From assembly GCA_964452495.1 (NCBI GenBank), contig CAYVMC010000002.1, positions 1 to 64,000 on the forward strand: DNA of 64,000 nucleotides, given 5' to 3'. A model generated the notes under the pieces. It saw only the letters and a program-made list of their open reading frames with translations. It had not been told where the DNA came from and searched no databases. Positions 1-11,100 of this stretch are shown piece after piece. Numbering within the stretch: the first letter of the stretch is position 1; each line of letters begins with the position of its first letter. This DNA is from CALUTH01 sp964452495. GTDB taxonomy: Bacteria; Cyanobacteriota; Vampirovibrionia; Gastranaerophilales; Gastranaerophilaceae. The translations under genes and the position numbers were made by a program.

Positions 1-30
1 TTTTTAAAACTTTAGCCCACCCCACCACAT

Positions 31-60
31 CATATCATATCATATCATATCATATCATAT
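31..60. repeat. Pentanucleotide microsatellite (CATAT)6
   Basis: Six perfect tandem copies of CATAT, preceded by a partial CAT. The unit length is not a multiple of three, so slippage could switch a reading frame, but no open frame is evident across it. It may alternatively alter promoter spacing or simply be neutral. Confidence 0.9.
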
Positions 61-63
61 AGG

Positions 64-117
64 GGATTATAACTCGATTTCAGCCCAATATAAACTCATC
101 TTTATATTTCGTTACAT
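64..117. repeat. Dispersed intergenic repeat, copy 1
   Basis: This stretch aligns over its whole length with 25154-25206. Shared words are GGATTAT, TTTCAGCC, AATATAAA and ATTTCGTT, with small substitutions and one indel. Both copies lie in intergenic DNA. The function is unknown. Confidence 0.6.
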
Positions 118-258
118 TGGAAGATTTGTTAAGTTTTCGTTACATAATATTCCCTCCCGCTTCCGTCAAACATCAACGAAAACTGTCGGGAAAAATTAAA
201 AAAATACCGGATATTTATTTAAAAATGTTAAGAAACTAAGCCTAAAAAGCGCTTATAC

Positions 259-287
259 TTGACAGTAAAGTTTTAGCCGAACATAAT
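259..287 (+). promoter_or_regulatory. Sigma70-type promoter for rplU-rpmA
   Basis: A perfect -35 box TTGACA (259-264) is followed after 17 bp by CATAAT (282-287). The transcript would have an untranslated leader of about 75 nt before rplU. A second -10-like TATAAT at 288-293 is spaced too far (23 bp) from this -35 box. Confidence 0.65.
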
Positions 288-367
288 TATAATGAATAGT
301 ATTGTAGATAGGTAAATCGTTTTTAAATCCTTAACGGATACGATTCCTCAAAAGAAAGGAAATTATT

Positions 368-727
368 ATGTACGCAATAGTCGAAACAGGCGGAAAACAG
401 TACAAAGTAGAAGAAGGACGCTACGTTGATGTAGAATTGCTCGGTGCTGATAAAGATGCCAAAATAGTATTTGATAAAGTTGTTATGCTTGTTAATGGCA
501 AAAAATCAAAGGTTGGTCAACCTTATGTAAGCAATGCTTCTGTTGAAGGTGTTGTATTAAAAAATGACCGTGCTAAGAAAATTATTGTTTTCAAACAAAG
601 ACCTAAAAAAGGTTACAGAAAAAAACAGGGACACAGACAAGGATTTTGCAGAGTTATGATTAACAAAATCAGAACAACCGCACAAAAATCCAAATCAGCA
701 GATGCAGCAGAATCTGCAGAAGCATAG
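368..727 (+). CDS. rplU: 50S ribosomal protein L21
   Basis: Ribosomal protein L21 of the large subunit, an early-binding 23S rRNA protein. The N-terminus MYAIVETGGKQYKV and the basic segment KQRPKKGYRKKQGHRQ around residues 78-93 are family hallmarks. At 119 aa it is slightly longer than the usual ~103, because of an Ala/Ser/Lys-rich tail after the conserved fold. The start is supported by AAAGGAA seven bases upstream. It is followed after 23 nt by rpmA, the near-universal L21-L27 pair, so the two are co-transcribed from the promoter at 259-287. Confidence 0.98.
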   Translation: MYAIVETGGKQYKVEEGRYVDVELLGADKDAKIVFDKVVMLVNGKKSKVGQPYVSNASVEGVVLKNDRAKKIIVFKQRPKKGYRKKQGHRQGFCRVMINKIRTTAQKSKSADAAESAEA

Positions 728-750
728 GTAAAATATAGGAGAATTAAACA

Positions 751-1005
751 ATGGCACATAAAAAAGGTATGGGGTCAACCCGAAACGGAAGAGATTCCGA
801 AGCTAAGCGCCTCGGGGTCAAAAAGTTCGGCGGAGAACTCGTTAAGGCAGGTAATATTATCGTTCGCCAGAGAGGAACAAAATTCCACCCGGGTAACAAT
901 GTTGGTATCGGCAGCGATGATACTTTATACGCATTAATTGACGGTCAAGTGAAGTTTGAAACTCACAGAAGAGACAGAAAACAGGTTAGCGTATACAGCG
1001 CATAG
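751..1005 (+). CDS. rpmA: 50S ribosomal protein L27
   Basis: Ribosomal protein L27, whose N-terminus reaches the peptidyl-transferase centre. The 84-aa product begins MAHKKGMGSTRNGRDS and contains KRLGVKKFGGE and RQRGTKFHPGNNVG, all diagnostic. There is no cleavable N-terminal extension of the Firmicutes/phage-processed type before the AHKK motif, so no Prp-type maturation is indicated. The RBS TAGGAG lies 9 nt upstream. It is the second gene of the rplU operon and is closed by the hairpin at 1012-1042. Confidence 0.98.
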   Translation: MAHKKGMGSTRNGRDSEAKRLGVKKFGGELVKAGNIIVRQRGTKFHPGNNVGIGSDDTLYALIDGQVKFETHRRDRKQVSVYSA

Positions 1006-1011
1006 TAAATA

Positions 1012-1042
1012 AAAAACCTCCTTCTAAAAAGGAGGTTTTTTT
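1012..1042. terminator. Bidirectional terminator between rpmA and ftsQ
   Basis: The inverted repeat AAAAACCTCC / GGAGGTTTTT around a short TTCTAAAA loop has an A-tract on one side and a T-tract on the other. It can therefore terminate both the rightward rplU-rpmA transcript and the leftward murC-ftsQ transcript. Confidence 0.85.
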
Positions 1043-1051
1043 ATATTAAAA

Positions 1052-1915
1052 TTACTCATCAAGTTTTATATAATTCGTCTGCTCCCATCTTAGGTCAATA
1101 TATTTAATTTTTTTATTAAGCATCTTAACCTGCGGCAATAGTGATGGCAGACGTGCAATACGGTTCATTATTGAGTCGGAAATTTTACCCAGCCTTATAT
1201 TAACAGTAGGTATTTTTACATAAATATCATCCGGATTTTTATAGTCTATATACTCAACAGGTTCGCCGGACATATCTTCAATCGTTTGAGCAATTGTACG
1301 GAAAATCCTGACTTTTGATTCATCCCAGTTTCTATAATCATCCTTTGTACCGTAAGTAAGGATTAACCATGTTTTATACATGGGATTAAGCGGCATGTAC
1401 TCTCTACCAATAAGAGTACCGTCTACAGAGAAAAATGCTATTGGCGGAACATCTGCTTCCGGTGATATTGTTAGTACCGGTGTTCGTTCTATTATAATAA
1501 TTTGAAGTCTGGCAGGAAACCAGAAACGCCTTATATAAACATCCTGCACCGGTTCCAGATGCATTATACTTTCTTTTATATTATCAGTTTTCACCATAAA
1601 AATCGGTTCTGATGGTACAGGATTACACCTTAGTGCTGCAAGAATTTTATAGGATGGCACTATTCTGTTATTTATAATCTCCAATGATGGATTATCCACT
1701 TTATCAAAAGCATGCGGATCAAGACACCATTGAGGGAGCTTTACTATTCCATAACACAGCCCCATTAAAAGTAATACTATAATCAATTTCAAAAATGAAC
1801 GCAAAGTCTTAAGACGTTTTTTTTGATATTTTATCTTGCGCTGCATCTGCGCCTGTTTTAAACGCCTTAACTGGTTTTCTTTTGTTATTTGAAATTCATC
1901 ATCACTTTTTGCCAT
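1052..1915 (-). CDS. ftsQ: Cell division protein FtsQ/DivIB-like
   Basis: Bitopic divisome protein that links the FtsB/FtsL complex to septal peptidoglycan synthesis. The 287-aa product has a basic cytoplasmic N-terminus (residues 1-40, many Lys/Arg), one membrane helix at about 41-60 (LIIVLLLMGLCYGIV), then a POTRA-like region (IFMVKTDNIKESIMHLEPVQDVYIRRFWF) and a beta domain carrying IIIIERTPVL. Overall divergence is high, as usual for FtsQ. The assignment also rests on position as the last gene of murC-murB-ddl-ftsQ. The start codon shares one base with the ddl stop, implying translational coupling. Confidence 0.85.
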   Translation of the reverse strand: MAKSDDEFQITKENQLRRLKQAQMQRKIKYQKKRLKTLRSFLKLIIVLLLMGLCYGIVKLPQWCLDPHAFDKVDNPSLEIINNRIVPSYKILAALRCNPVPSEPIFMVKTDNIKESIMHLEPVQDVYIRRFWFPARLQIIIIERTPVLTISPEADVPPIAFFSVDGTLIGREYMPLNPMYKTWLILTYGTKDDYRNWDESKVRIFRTIAQTIEDMSGEPVEYIDYKNPDDIYVKIPTVNIRLGKISDSIMNRIARLPSLLPQVKMLNKKIKYIDLRWEQTNYIKLDE

Positions 1916-2847
1916 TATTTATTAAGACCTGCACTTTTTAAAATAAGTTCTACAAGTTCGTCAAATCCTATACCGCCGGCTGCTGCCTGTGCAGGCAAAT
2001 CACTCGTATCCGTCATCCCAGGACTTGTATTAACCTCTAATACGTATGGTACCCCATCCGATATTAAAAAATCTACTCTTGCGACTCCGCGGCATGCACA
2101 TGCTTCAAATGCTTTTATTGTAATATCTTTAACCTGTTTTGTAAGCTCTTCGCTAATCTGAGCCGGCAGTATAAACTCTGTCATTCCTTTGGTATACTTT
2201 GCCTCATAGTCATACCATTCATTCTTAGGGCGAAACTCCAATATTTCAGTTGCAAAAAACTTGCCGTCTTTTTCAAGAACACCAACTGTAGCACTTATAC
2301 CTTCCCTATATTCTTCAACAAGAATATCCGGATTATATTTTCTGGCATCATCTACAGCCGAAAGAAGCTCTGTCGGAGTATTGACCTTGTGCATTCCAAA
2401 ACTTGAGCCCTCACATACAGGTTTAACCATTAGCGGATAGTTAAGGTTTGATACCGCCATTTCCGCATCTTCATCTTTCTTTATAAAAACTGAACTAATA
2501 AGAGGGATACCAAAGTTTTTTAATGCACGTTTTGTAAACTCTTTATTCATACAAATTGCACTCGACATAACCCCGCAGCCTGTGTACGGGATTTTCATAA
2601 TCTCAAGTAAGCCCTGAATACACCCGTCCTCGCCATATTTGCCATGCAATGCATTATATACAAAATCATACCCTTTTAAAATCTGGGCAATATTAGTATC
2701 AACAATAACAAGCTGAGCATTTACATACCCGAGCCTTTTCAATGCCTCATAGCAATTTTTACCTGAACGCATAGAAATTTCTTTTTCTGTTGACATTCCG
2801 CCGCAAAGAACCGCTATTTTGGCATTTTTGGATAAAGAAGTCTGCAT
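1915..2847 (-). CDS. ddl: D-alanine--D-alanine ligase
   Basis: ATP-grasp ligase that makes the D-Ala-D-Ala dipeptide for the peptidoglycan stem. The 310-aa product shows the N-terminal motif VLCGGMSTEKEISMRSG, HGKYGEDGCIQG, PYTGCGV, the ATP-grasp lysine segment YPLMVKPVCEGSSFGM, and the metal/product site VARVDFLI...VLEVNTSPGMT. The start at 2847 has a GAGAGGAAG Shine-Dalgarno and overlaps the end of murB by 34 nt. Length and motifs are normal, so the enzyme should be active. A Tyr/Phe specificity residue was not assigned, but a D-Ala-D-Ala role is favoured by the mur context. Confidence 0.95.
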   Translation of the reverse strand: MQTSLSKNAKIAVLCGGMSTEKEISMRSGKNCYEALKRLGYVNAQLVIVDTNIAQILKGYDFVYNALHGKYGEDGCIQGLLEIMKIPYTGCGVMSSAICMNKEFTKRALKNFGIPLISSVFIKKDEDAEMAVSNLNYPLMVKPVCEGSSFGMHKVNTPTELLSAVDDARKYNPDILVEEYREGISATVGVLEKDGKFFATEILEFRPKNEWYDYEAKYTKGMTEFILPAQISEELTKQVKDITIKAFEACACRGVARVDFLISDGVPYVLEVNTSPGMTDTSDLPAQAAAGGIGFDELVELILKSAGLNK

Positions 2848-3728
2848 ATTTCTTCCTCTCTTTTGTTCATCTCTCCGGCATAAATAACTTCCGGAATAAG
2901 TTCTATATTATAACATTCTTTCACTTTATTATACATCTTTAGCATCAACTCAAGTACATCTGTACTTGTTGCATTTCCTTTATTAATTATAAAATTAGCA
3001 TGTGTATCCCAAACCCTGACATTGCCGTCATCATACCCTTTTAAACCGGCTTTATCAAGCAGCCTTCCGGCACTGTCATTCTGCGGATTTTTAAATGTAC
3101 AACCTGCATTTGGATAAGCCATTGAAGGCTGTGACTGTTTTCTGCCTGAAAGATTACGGCTCATAAGTTCTTTTATTGACTCAGGGGATGATTTTTTAAG
3201 CTCAAAAACAGCATCAATAAGAATATATCGTCCGTTTTGCAAAAGCGATTGTTTGTATGAAAAATTCATATCTTCTTTCATCAATACTGCAATTTTTCCG
3301 TTTTCCCTGTCATAACAACGGGCAGAAATAAAACAATCGGACGTAAACTGTCCATGGGCAGAGGCATTCATATAAACATTTCCGCCTATACTGCCTGGAA
3401 ATGCAATAAAAAACTCAAACCCGCTTAAACATTCTTTCGCTGCAAATTGGGAAAGAAACGGCCCGGGAACACCGCATTCTGCAATAATTCTGTTCCCGTC
3501 AAGAGTAACGTTTTTCAATTTATTAGTGCAGACAACCCCGCCTTTTATTCCCTGTGACGATATAAGCAGGTTTGAACCTGAACCAATTACAAACAAAGAC
3601 GAATCATTATTAAGCAGTTCAATAAACTCTTCCGCTGACTCCGGAAAGTAAACACGGTCACATCTGCCGCCTATTCTAAACGTTGTTATACGACTAAGCT
3701 CGAAACCTTCATTTACTTTGCAGACCAT
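2814..3728 (-). CDS. murB: UDP-N-acetylmuramate dehydrogenase (MurB)
   Basis: FAD-dependent reductase that converts UDP-GlcNAc-enolpyruvate to UDP-MurNAc. The 304-aa product has the FAD-binding motifs TTFRIGG, VIGSGSNLLIS and FEFFIAFPGSIGGNVYMNASAHG, the conserved PSMAYPNAGCTFKNP catalytic region near residue 205, and GLKGY before the C-terminal ANFIINKGNAT. It is the short MurB form (no extra C-terminal insertion loops). It overlaps murC by 16 nt upstream and ddl by 34 nt downstream, so the four-gene unit is tightly coupled. Confidence 0.96.
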   Translation of the reverse strand: MVCKVNEGFELSRITTFRIGGRCDRVYFPESAEEFIELLNNDSSLFVIGSGSNLLISSQGIKGGVVCTNKLKNVTLDGNRIIAECGVPGPFLSQFAAKECLSGFEFFIAFPGSIGGNVYMNASAHGQFTSDCFISARCYDRENGKIAVLMKEDMNFSYKQSLLQNGRYILIDAVFELKKSSPESIKELMSRNLSGRKQSQPSMAYPNAGCTFKNPQNDSAGRLLDKAGLKGYDDGNVRVWDTHANFIINKGNATSTDVLELMLKMYNKVKECYNIELIPEVIYAGEMNKREEEICRLLYPKMPK

Positions 3729-5080
3729 ACAAATTCCTCATTTGCTTTTAAAAGCTCTTTACCAAGAGTCGTTATTGTTCCTGCCCCGAGTCCTACTACA
3801 ATATCACCGGACTTTAAAGTAGGCAGAAGCTTTTTTGCAACATCACTGATTGAACCGGTATAGTTTTCTGCATTTACAAATCCTTTTACAAATTCGGAGG
3901 AATTAATTCCTTCAATCACATCCTCAGAAGCTGAATATACATCCGTCACAACAATTCTTGATGCAGAAGAAAATGCATTTTTAAACTCATCCCAAAAAGC
4001 CTTTAACCTCGTATACCTGTGCGGCTGAAAAACAGCAACAATATGTTTATCTGGATTAGCTGTTCTAAGTGCGCTCAACACAGCTTTTATTTCTGTAGGA
4101 TGGTGGGCATAATCATCGTATACAACTATATTATCATTTAATTCACAAACCTTTTGCAAACGTCTGCCCATTCCCGAAAATTCTTCAAAATATTTTAATA
4201 AAGGTTCAACCTCTACTCCTGCCGTTGTAAGTGCGGCAATAACCGAAAGAGCATTATAGACATTATGTAAACCGGGAATATTTAATTTTACCGGATAAGC
4301 GTATTCTCCTTTGTAATAAAGATTAAACAGGGTTTCAGCTTCTTTATATTCTATATTTTTTGCCATAAAATCAGCATCGGCAGAAATTGCAAATGTTATA
4401 GGGTTATTAATATTCAAATTTTTTATTCCCTTATCATCAGCATTTATTATGATTTTTGTTTTAACAAGTCTTTTAATATAAGAATTAAATGTATCTAACA
4501 GTGAGGTTAAGCCATCTTTATAGAAATCAAGATGATCAGCCTCAAGATTGTTTATAACAAGAATATCCGGAGAATACTTAACAATTGTACCATCACTCTC
4601 ATCTAGTTCTGCGATAAAAAAGTCATCCGACTCACGACGTGCGTTAGTCAAAAATTCAGGGATAATTCCTCCGACAATAAATGAAGGATGTAATCCGCCC
4701 TTTGCAAGAAGGTAAGAAGCAAGTCCGCTTGTGGTTGTTTTTCCGTGAGTTCCCGAAAATCCTATAAACTGCCCGTTTACGTGTGATAATTTTTCTAATA
4801 AATCAGAACGGTGAAGTACAGTCATACCCTCTTTTTGGGCTTTAACAAGTTCCGGATTATTTTCTCTGATTGCCGAACTAACTATTACTGTTGACTCGGG
4901 AGGAAGATTACTTTCACTATGCCCTATATAAACATCCGCCCCCATTTCTCTTAATATGGTTATATACTTACTATCACAAATATCTGAGCCTGAAACCTTG
5001 CATCCTGATTCCAGAAGATACTTTGCAAGACCGCTCATTCCTATACCGCCAACTGCTACAAAATGATAATTTTTATCCAC
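3713..5080 (-). CDS. murC: UDP-N-acetylmuramate--L-alanine ligase
   Basis: Mur ligase that adds L-Ala to UDP-MurNAc, the first stem-peptide step. The 455-aa product begins with the Rossmann motif FVAVGGIGMSGLAKYLL, has the ATP loop FSGTHGKTTTSGL (about residues 108-120), then ELDESDGT, NNLEADHLDFY and the DDYAHHPTEIKA motif with R (FQPHRYTRLK) of the C-terminal domain. It is the first gene of the minus-strand mur/fts unit. Only about 87 bp of AT-rich DNA separate it from the autotransporter stop codon. Confidence 0.97.
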   Translation of the reverse strand: MDKNYHFVAVGGIGMSGLAKYLLESGCKVSGSDICDSKYITILREMGADVYIGHSESNLPPESTVIVSSAIRENNPELVKAQKEGMTVLHRSDLLEKLSHVNGQFIGFSGTHGKTTTSGLASYLLAKGGLHPSFIVGGIIPEFLTNARRESDDFFIAELDESDGTIVKYSPDILVINNLEADHLDFYKDGLTSLLDTFNSYIKRLVKTKIIINADDKGIKNLNINNPITFAISADADFMAKNIEYKEAETLFNLYYKGEYAYPVKLNIPGLHNVYNALSVIAALTTAGVEVEPLLKYFEEFSGMGRRLQKVCELNDNIVVYDDYAHHPTEIKAVLSALRTANPDKHIVAVFQPHRYTRLKAFWDEFKNAFSSASRIVVTDVYSASEDVIEGINSSEFVKGFVNAENYTGSISDVAKKLLPTLKSGDIVVGLGAGTITTLGKELLKANEEFVWSAK

Positions 5081-5167
5081 AATAAACCTCTATAATACCT
5101 AAAAATATTATAGTATAAAGATACACAACGCAACAGTAAAAAGCAATTTAATAAGAAAAACCGCAGT

Positions 5168-8100
5168 CTAAAATCTATATTCTAATTCACCCTGGAAGCC
5201 AATACCTGTTCTGCCGACATTTCTTAAAATAACCTGTGCAAATAATGATAACCGGTCAGTAAGTTCTTTACTTATACCGAAACCATATTGTAAATATCCA
5301 CGTTTCAACCAGATATCCGGCAATTCAACACCTGAAGCAGAGCCTGAAACCCCGCCAACACAGTTGTATACGTAAGCAACGGTTGCAAATATGTTCCAAG
5401 TTTCTTCCTGCCAGATAAAGTTTACACCGGGAGCCACGTTCAATCCATTTAAAGTTCCTGTTGTCATACCTATTTGTCCATAATTTGACTGCCATTTAGG
5501 TCCGCCAAAGAAATTATAAGAAACAGTAGCAGACGGTTGAACTATAAACTTATTTTTTATACGCCAGTTATAAGCCCCTTTTAATGCAGTACCGGCATAA
5601 TAATTCATATCCTGATCATTATTACCCTGTACATTCATTTCAACATTGTACAAGCTTGCATATCCTAACAGTGATGCAATCCAATTTTTATTAAAGAACG
5701 TACCCATTGCACCAATTTGCCCGCCATTTTCATTAGCACTTACACCGCTAAATGATTGGTGAGCACCGATATATCCCATATAGACAGTAGGTATCCAGCT
5801 CCAACCTTTGCCAATATCAATAGTCCCCATATCAACACCAACAAGTGAACCGTAAGCACTATTTTCTACAGCCAGACCTTCTGTCATACGCAAGGTTTCA
5901 AAGTTACCGTAGGTTTTAACCCATATACCGGGGTCATGGCGGGTATACTCATATCCTGGTAACACATTCGTATCCTGTATAGCAAGTCTATTTGCAACAG
6001 AAGTTTTTGCAAGTGTCTGCGGTGTAAGCATTAGCCGGTCAAACATAATGTCATTTATTACAAGCTGGTTCATCAGCTGTGCAACCGAAACAACCTGACC
6101 ACGGAATGCCTGTTTGTTATATCCTAATATATTCAGGTAATAAGTTCCATCATTTGCATCAGAAGCTACTAATTGATATCTGTTAACCGGAGTTAAAACA
6201 TCCTCTGCAGTAGAAGTGAATATAACATTATCACCTATTTCATCCGCATCAAAGATATTTCCCAGATCAACCGTTTGAGATGTTATCATAGCTCCAGAAT
6301 TGCTTTGAATAAGGTTAAAACCTGAAATGTTTACAATAGCCACTTGCGAACTGTCAGTAGAGGTAATTGACGTGAAATCAAAAGTGTCTGTGGTATATGT
6401 TGATTCAATCGCATTTTCATAAATATCTATTGTAAAGTCAGCTCTTCCATTAACATTATCTATAATCAACCCGCCGAGAGAATTTGCCTCAATAGCACCA
6501 TTTGCTGCTGCTATTAGTCCTGCTGATTGAAGAATTATATCACTGTTTGCCCAGGCAGTACCAAGGTTAATTCTTGAACGACTGTCAACTTCAACAGTAC
6601 CTGATTGCAAAATATCATTCATGTTTTCGTATAACTCAAGTACTGTGTTAGATAGCGACAAAGTTCCGCCAGTTTGTTCAAGATTAGCAGAAGTAATATT
6701 TCCATCTGTACCAATACTTGTATTGGAATCGGCAATAGTTAATCTGCCGGTATCGGTAACATTTACTTTTCCGCTCCAGTTATCTGATTGTGATTCCGTA
6801 CCAAGATTATCAAATACCACTTCTCCTGAACTAACATTTAAAGTAGAACCATTTGCTATACTTAAATCTGTTGAAGCAACAATGCTGCTGTCTCCGCTCA
6901 TTGTAAAGCTAGAATTGCTAGAGAGTACAAATTCAGAATTACCGGTTGTTTTAATAACACCACTGTGATCACGGCCATTGGCAATAGTGAGTGTTCCGTT
7001 ATCACCTAATTCAACAACAGAATTACCTGTTATAGAACTCATAGCATCATTTATTGTAAGTCCAGCACCATTATCAATGTAAAGAGTGCCGCCGTCCTGA
7101 TTATAGGTACCTTTCTCCGTTTCGTGAAGGAAATTATCAGTTAAAGTAAAACTACCTGATGACATTGTGATACCACCCGACCAGTCATCACTTGAACTTT
7201 CATTATCATCAAATGTAACACTGCCTCCAGATATCTTCAGTGTTGACATATCATCAATGATTGTTTTTACGCCCTTGTTAACAACAAGATTTTCACCTAG
7301 GGTAGTATTTGAACCAAGTATTTCCAATGTACCTGATTTGGCTTCAAAATCTCCTGCATCTGCAACATTTTCAAGGATTAACGTACCATCCTCAAGTGAT
7401 ATTTTACCTTCCCATATATCTGTATCATCGACTGTTACAATTGCATCATTATTAACATTTAAATCTCCGTATATGCCAAGTTCTGTTTCGGCAGCAATTT
7501 CTCCACCAATAACAGTAACAGTGCTTCCTGTTGCAATATAAATACTGTTTGTCGTTTCATCAGTCGAAATAGAAACTGTATTATTTTCTCCATTATCAAT
7601 TACAAGTGATGAAGAATCATTCATACTTATTTCAGCAGTTGTAATACTACTACCGCTCGAAGCCGTTAAAGTGCCACCATCAAGTGAAATACTACCGCCA
7701 GTCACAGAGGAATCATCATTTAATGTCAATCCTACACCTGAAATTGAAAGATTACCGCCTGTTTGATTATATGTTGAATCAGCATCTGTAACTTTACTCA
7801 CAGTAAGGTTCAAATTACCGTCAACAAGGGTTATATTTCCTTTCCAAGTATCACCTGAACCGACATTTACAATTGTTTCACTGCCATTAATTGATAAATC
7901 ACCAGATATATCAAGTACCGAACCATCAGCAATTGTACCCCCTGTTAACTCCAATGAAGAATCTGCACTTACTGTAAGGTACGAACTATCACCAGTAGTA
8001 ATACTGCCACTGTTTTGTGTATTGTTCTCAAATATAAGGCTACCGCCTGTTACATTAACAATACTATCACCCGTAATTGAACTACCTTCTTTTAAAGTTA

Positions 8101-11100
8101 GACTTGAGGATAAGTCTAGAGTGCCGCCGGTCTGATTAAATGTAGAATCTGTAGTTGTAATTTTATCCTGAGCAATAGAAAGATTACCGGAAGATAATGA
8201 AATATCACCATTCCAGCTATCACCAGTATCCAGTGTAAGACTACCCCCCGTTACTGCTATCTCAGCATCTGTATTGATAGTTATATCAGCACCTGCCTCA
8301 ACCGTACCTTGTGAAATTGTAAATGTACCATCCTGAATTGTAAGCGAACCCTCTGATATTAAATCTGATGTATTATTCAGATTAAAGTCTCCGGTAATAC
8401 TAATGTCACCCGAAGTCTGGGTTAAACTGCCCGTTTTATCCTCTATCTCAGAAATAACAAGTTTTCCACCTGATACACTTACATCACCATTCCATATATC
8501 ATCACTATCCAGTGTAAGACTACCATTATCCGTTACTGCTATCTTAGCATCTGTATTGATAGTTATATCAGCATCTGCCCCAACCGTACCTTGTGAAATT
8601 GTAAATGTATCCTCCTGAATTGTAAGCTCACCGCCCGATATCAAGTCATCTTCATTATTCAGATTAAAATCACCTGTTATAACAGTATTACCTCCCGTTT
8701 GAGTTAAAATACCACTCTTATCTACACCATCAAGAATTAAATCACCATCAGTAACCTTAACAAGTCCATCCCAGATATCTCCACCGTTTATCGTTACACT
8801 TCCGCCGTTAACAAGTATCTCGCCCGTTTCCGTTATCTCAAGATTATTATCCGCTTCTATCGTGCCGGCACTTACTTTCAAACTTCCCGACACTGTCAGT
8901 TCGCCGCCTTCTAAAACATCCTCTGCATTATTTAAGTCAAATTCTCCGCTTACTACTATCTCTCCGCCGGTTTGCGTTAACTTTCCAGTTTCTTGCTTTC
9001 CATCATTACTGTCTATTATTAAACTACCGCCGTCTACTTGTACATGACCTGCCCACTCCAATCTGCCGCTTCCGCTGCCGTTTTCGCCGGATGCTCCATT
9101 ATTGGTTATGTTTACTTCCGCATTATCATTTATTACCAATGTTGCATCGTCATATATCGTACCTGCTGATACCGTTAACAATGACTCAGTTTTTCCATCA
9201 CCGACTATTAAGGTTCCGCCACTCACATAGTCTTCTTCATTGTTCAGGTCAAAGCTTGTACCAAGTATCGTTGTTGTTCCGCCTGTTTGTTGGTATATTG
9301 CACCCTCTGACTTTATCATATTGTCAAGCGTTAAATAACCGTCGCTTATCGTTAACGTGCCTTCCCATTTGTCCGTTAAACCGTCTAATATGACATTAGC
9401 ATCCGCTCCGGTAATATTAACCGTAGCCCCCGAACCTATTGTTACACTGGTATCTTCAGTTATTGTTCCGCCGGTTATATCAAGTTTTGTATCATTGCCG
9501 GTAACAGAAACTGTATTATTTGTTCCCTCTTCTGTTGTAATAGCTATACTGTTTGAAGTTCCATTTGAAATTGTTAACGTCGAGGAATTATCCAGAGAAA
9601 TATCACTCCCATTAATTGAACCACCGCTGATTGTTAAATTTGAATTATCTAACGATACATCCCCGCTTGTAATTCCGGATTCAGAATCAGCGATAGTCAA
9701 AGTACTGTCACTCATACTTAGGCTACCACCGGTTTGAATAAAGCTTGACTCCGTTCCGGTTGTTTTATTAATATCCGATAAACTTAAACTACCCTCTGAA
9801 ATTGAAATATTACCGTTCCATATATCACTACTGTCAAGCTCTACAGTGCCGCCCGTTATATCAAGGCTTGCCTCGCTATTAATATTAAGTAGCGTGTCAC
9901 TAGCAATGGATGACCCGCTTGCAATAGTTAAATAACCATCCTTAATAGTAAGATTACCGCCCGATGACTCAATAGCACCGTTTACGTTTGTATTATTATC
10001 ATAACCTGATACGGTTAAATCACCGCTTGTATGGACTACACTGCCGTTCCAAGTGTCATTTGCGTTTAAAGTAACATAACCGCCTGAAACACTCAATATG
10101 GCATCACTGGCAATTTTTACCACTGCAGCTGCAGTAATTTGTCCATTAGAAACAGTTAACTCTACTCCATCAGAAATGGATAATGTACCGCCTTCTATAC
10201 TGTCTTGAACATTATTCAACGTAAAATCTTGTAATATATTTGTTACACCTGATGTTTGAACAAGACTTCCTGTCTTTTGCGGGTCATAAATATTTAAAAT
10301 CCCGCCAGCTACTGTAACCTGTTCGCTCCAAATATCATCATCATTCAGTGTCAGTTCTCCGCCCGATACTTCTATGCTTGAACCTTCTTCCATAGAAATT
10401 GAAGTATCAGCTCCCACTGTACCATTACTTATAATAAATTTCGCATTATCGTTTAAGTTAAGACTCCCGCCATTTAAGCTATCAGATGCATTATTCAATG
10501 TAAACTCAGACGCAATTGTAATATTACCGCCGGTTTGTTCAAGAATACCATCTTTATTAACACCGTCAAGAGTTAACTCCCCATCATCACTAATTGATAA
10601 ATTACCCTTCCAAATATCATCGTCATCTAATGTAACATCTCCACCTTTAATTGAAATTGAAGCATATTCAGTTATATTTACTATTACAGCCGAATCTATA
10701 CTCCCCTCAGATACAGTTAATAAAGCATTCTCCATACCATTTCCTACAGTAAGCTCACCTGCCATAATACGGTCGAGAACATTATTCAAATCAAAAAATG
10801 TACCAAGAACCGTAGTCTTTGCATCTTTTGACTCCTGAGTCAGAACACCTGTTTTATTTGTAGTATCTCTATCAATGGTAAGATTGCCGCCTTGATTATT
10901 TACTGTTCCCGCCCAAGTATCTCCATCATCAATATTTAACTCACCATCAGTAAGATTAACCGTAGAAACGGAATCAATATTCAGATTTACATCATTACTT
11001 ATATTAGAATTACCGCCTATTGTAAGAACAGTATTATCAAGTCTCAAATTACCGGCCGTTGCAATGAGATTTGCCTCATCAGTAATATTCATACCTGTCA

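Larger units (their letters stand above)
1..258. other. Non-coding region upstream of rplU
   Basis: No convincing gene is seen. The stretch holds a pentanucleotide microsatellite at 31-60, a copy of a dispersed repeat at 64-117 that recurs near 25.15 kb, and AT-rich DNA up to the rplU promoter. Whatever lies to the left of base 1 is not visible. Confidence 0.6.
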
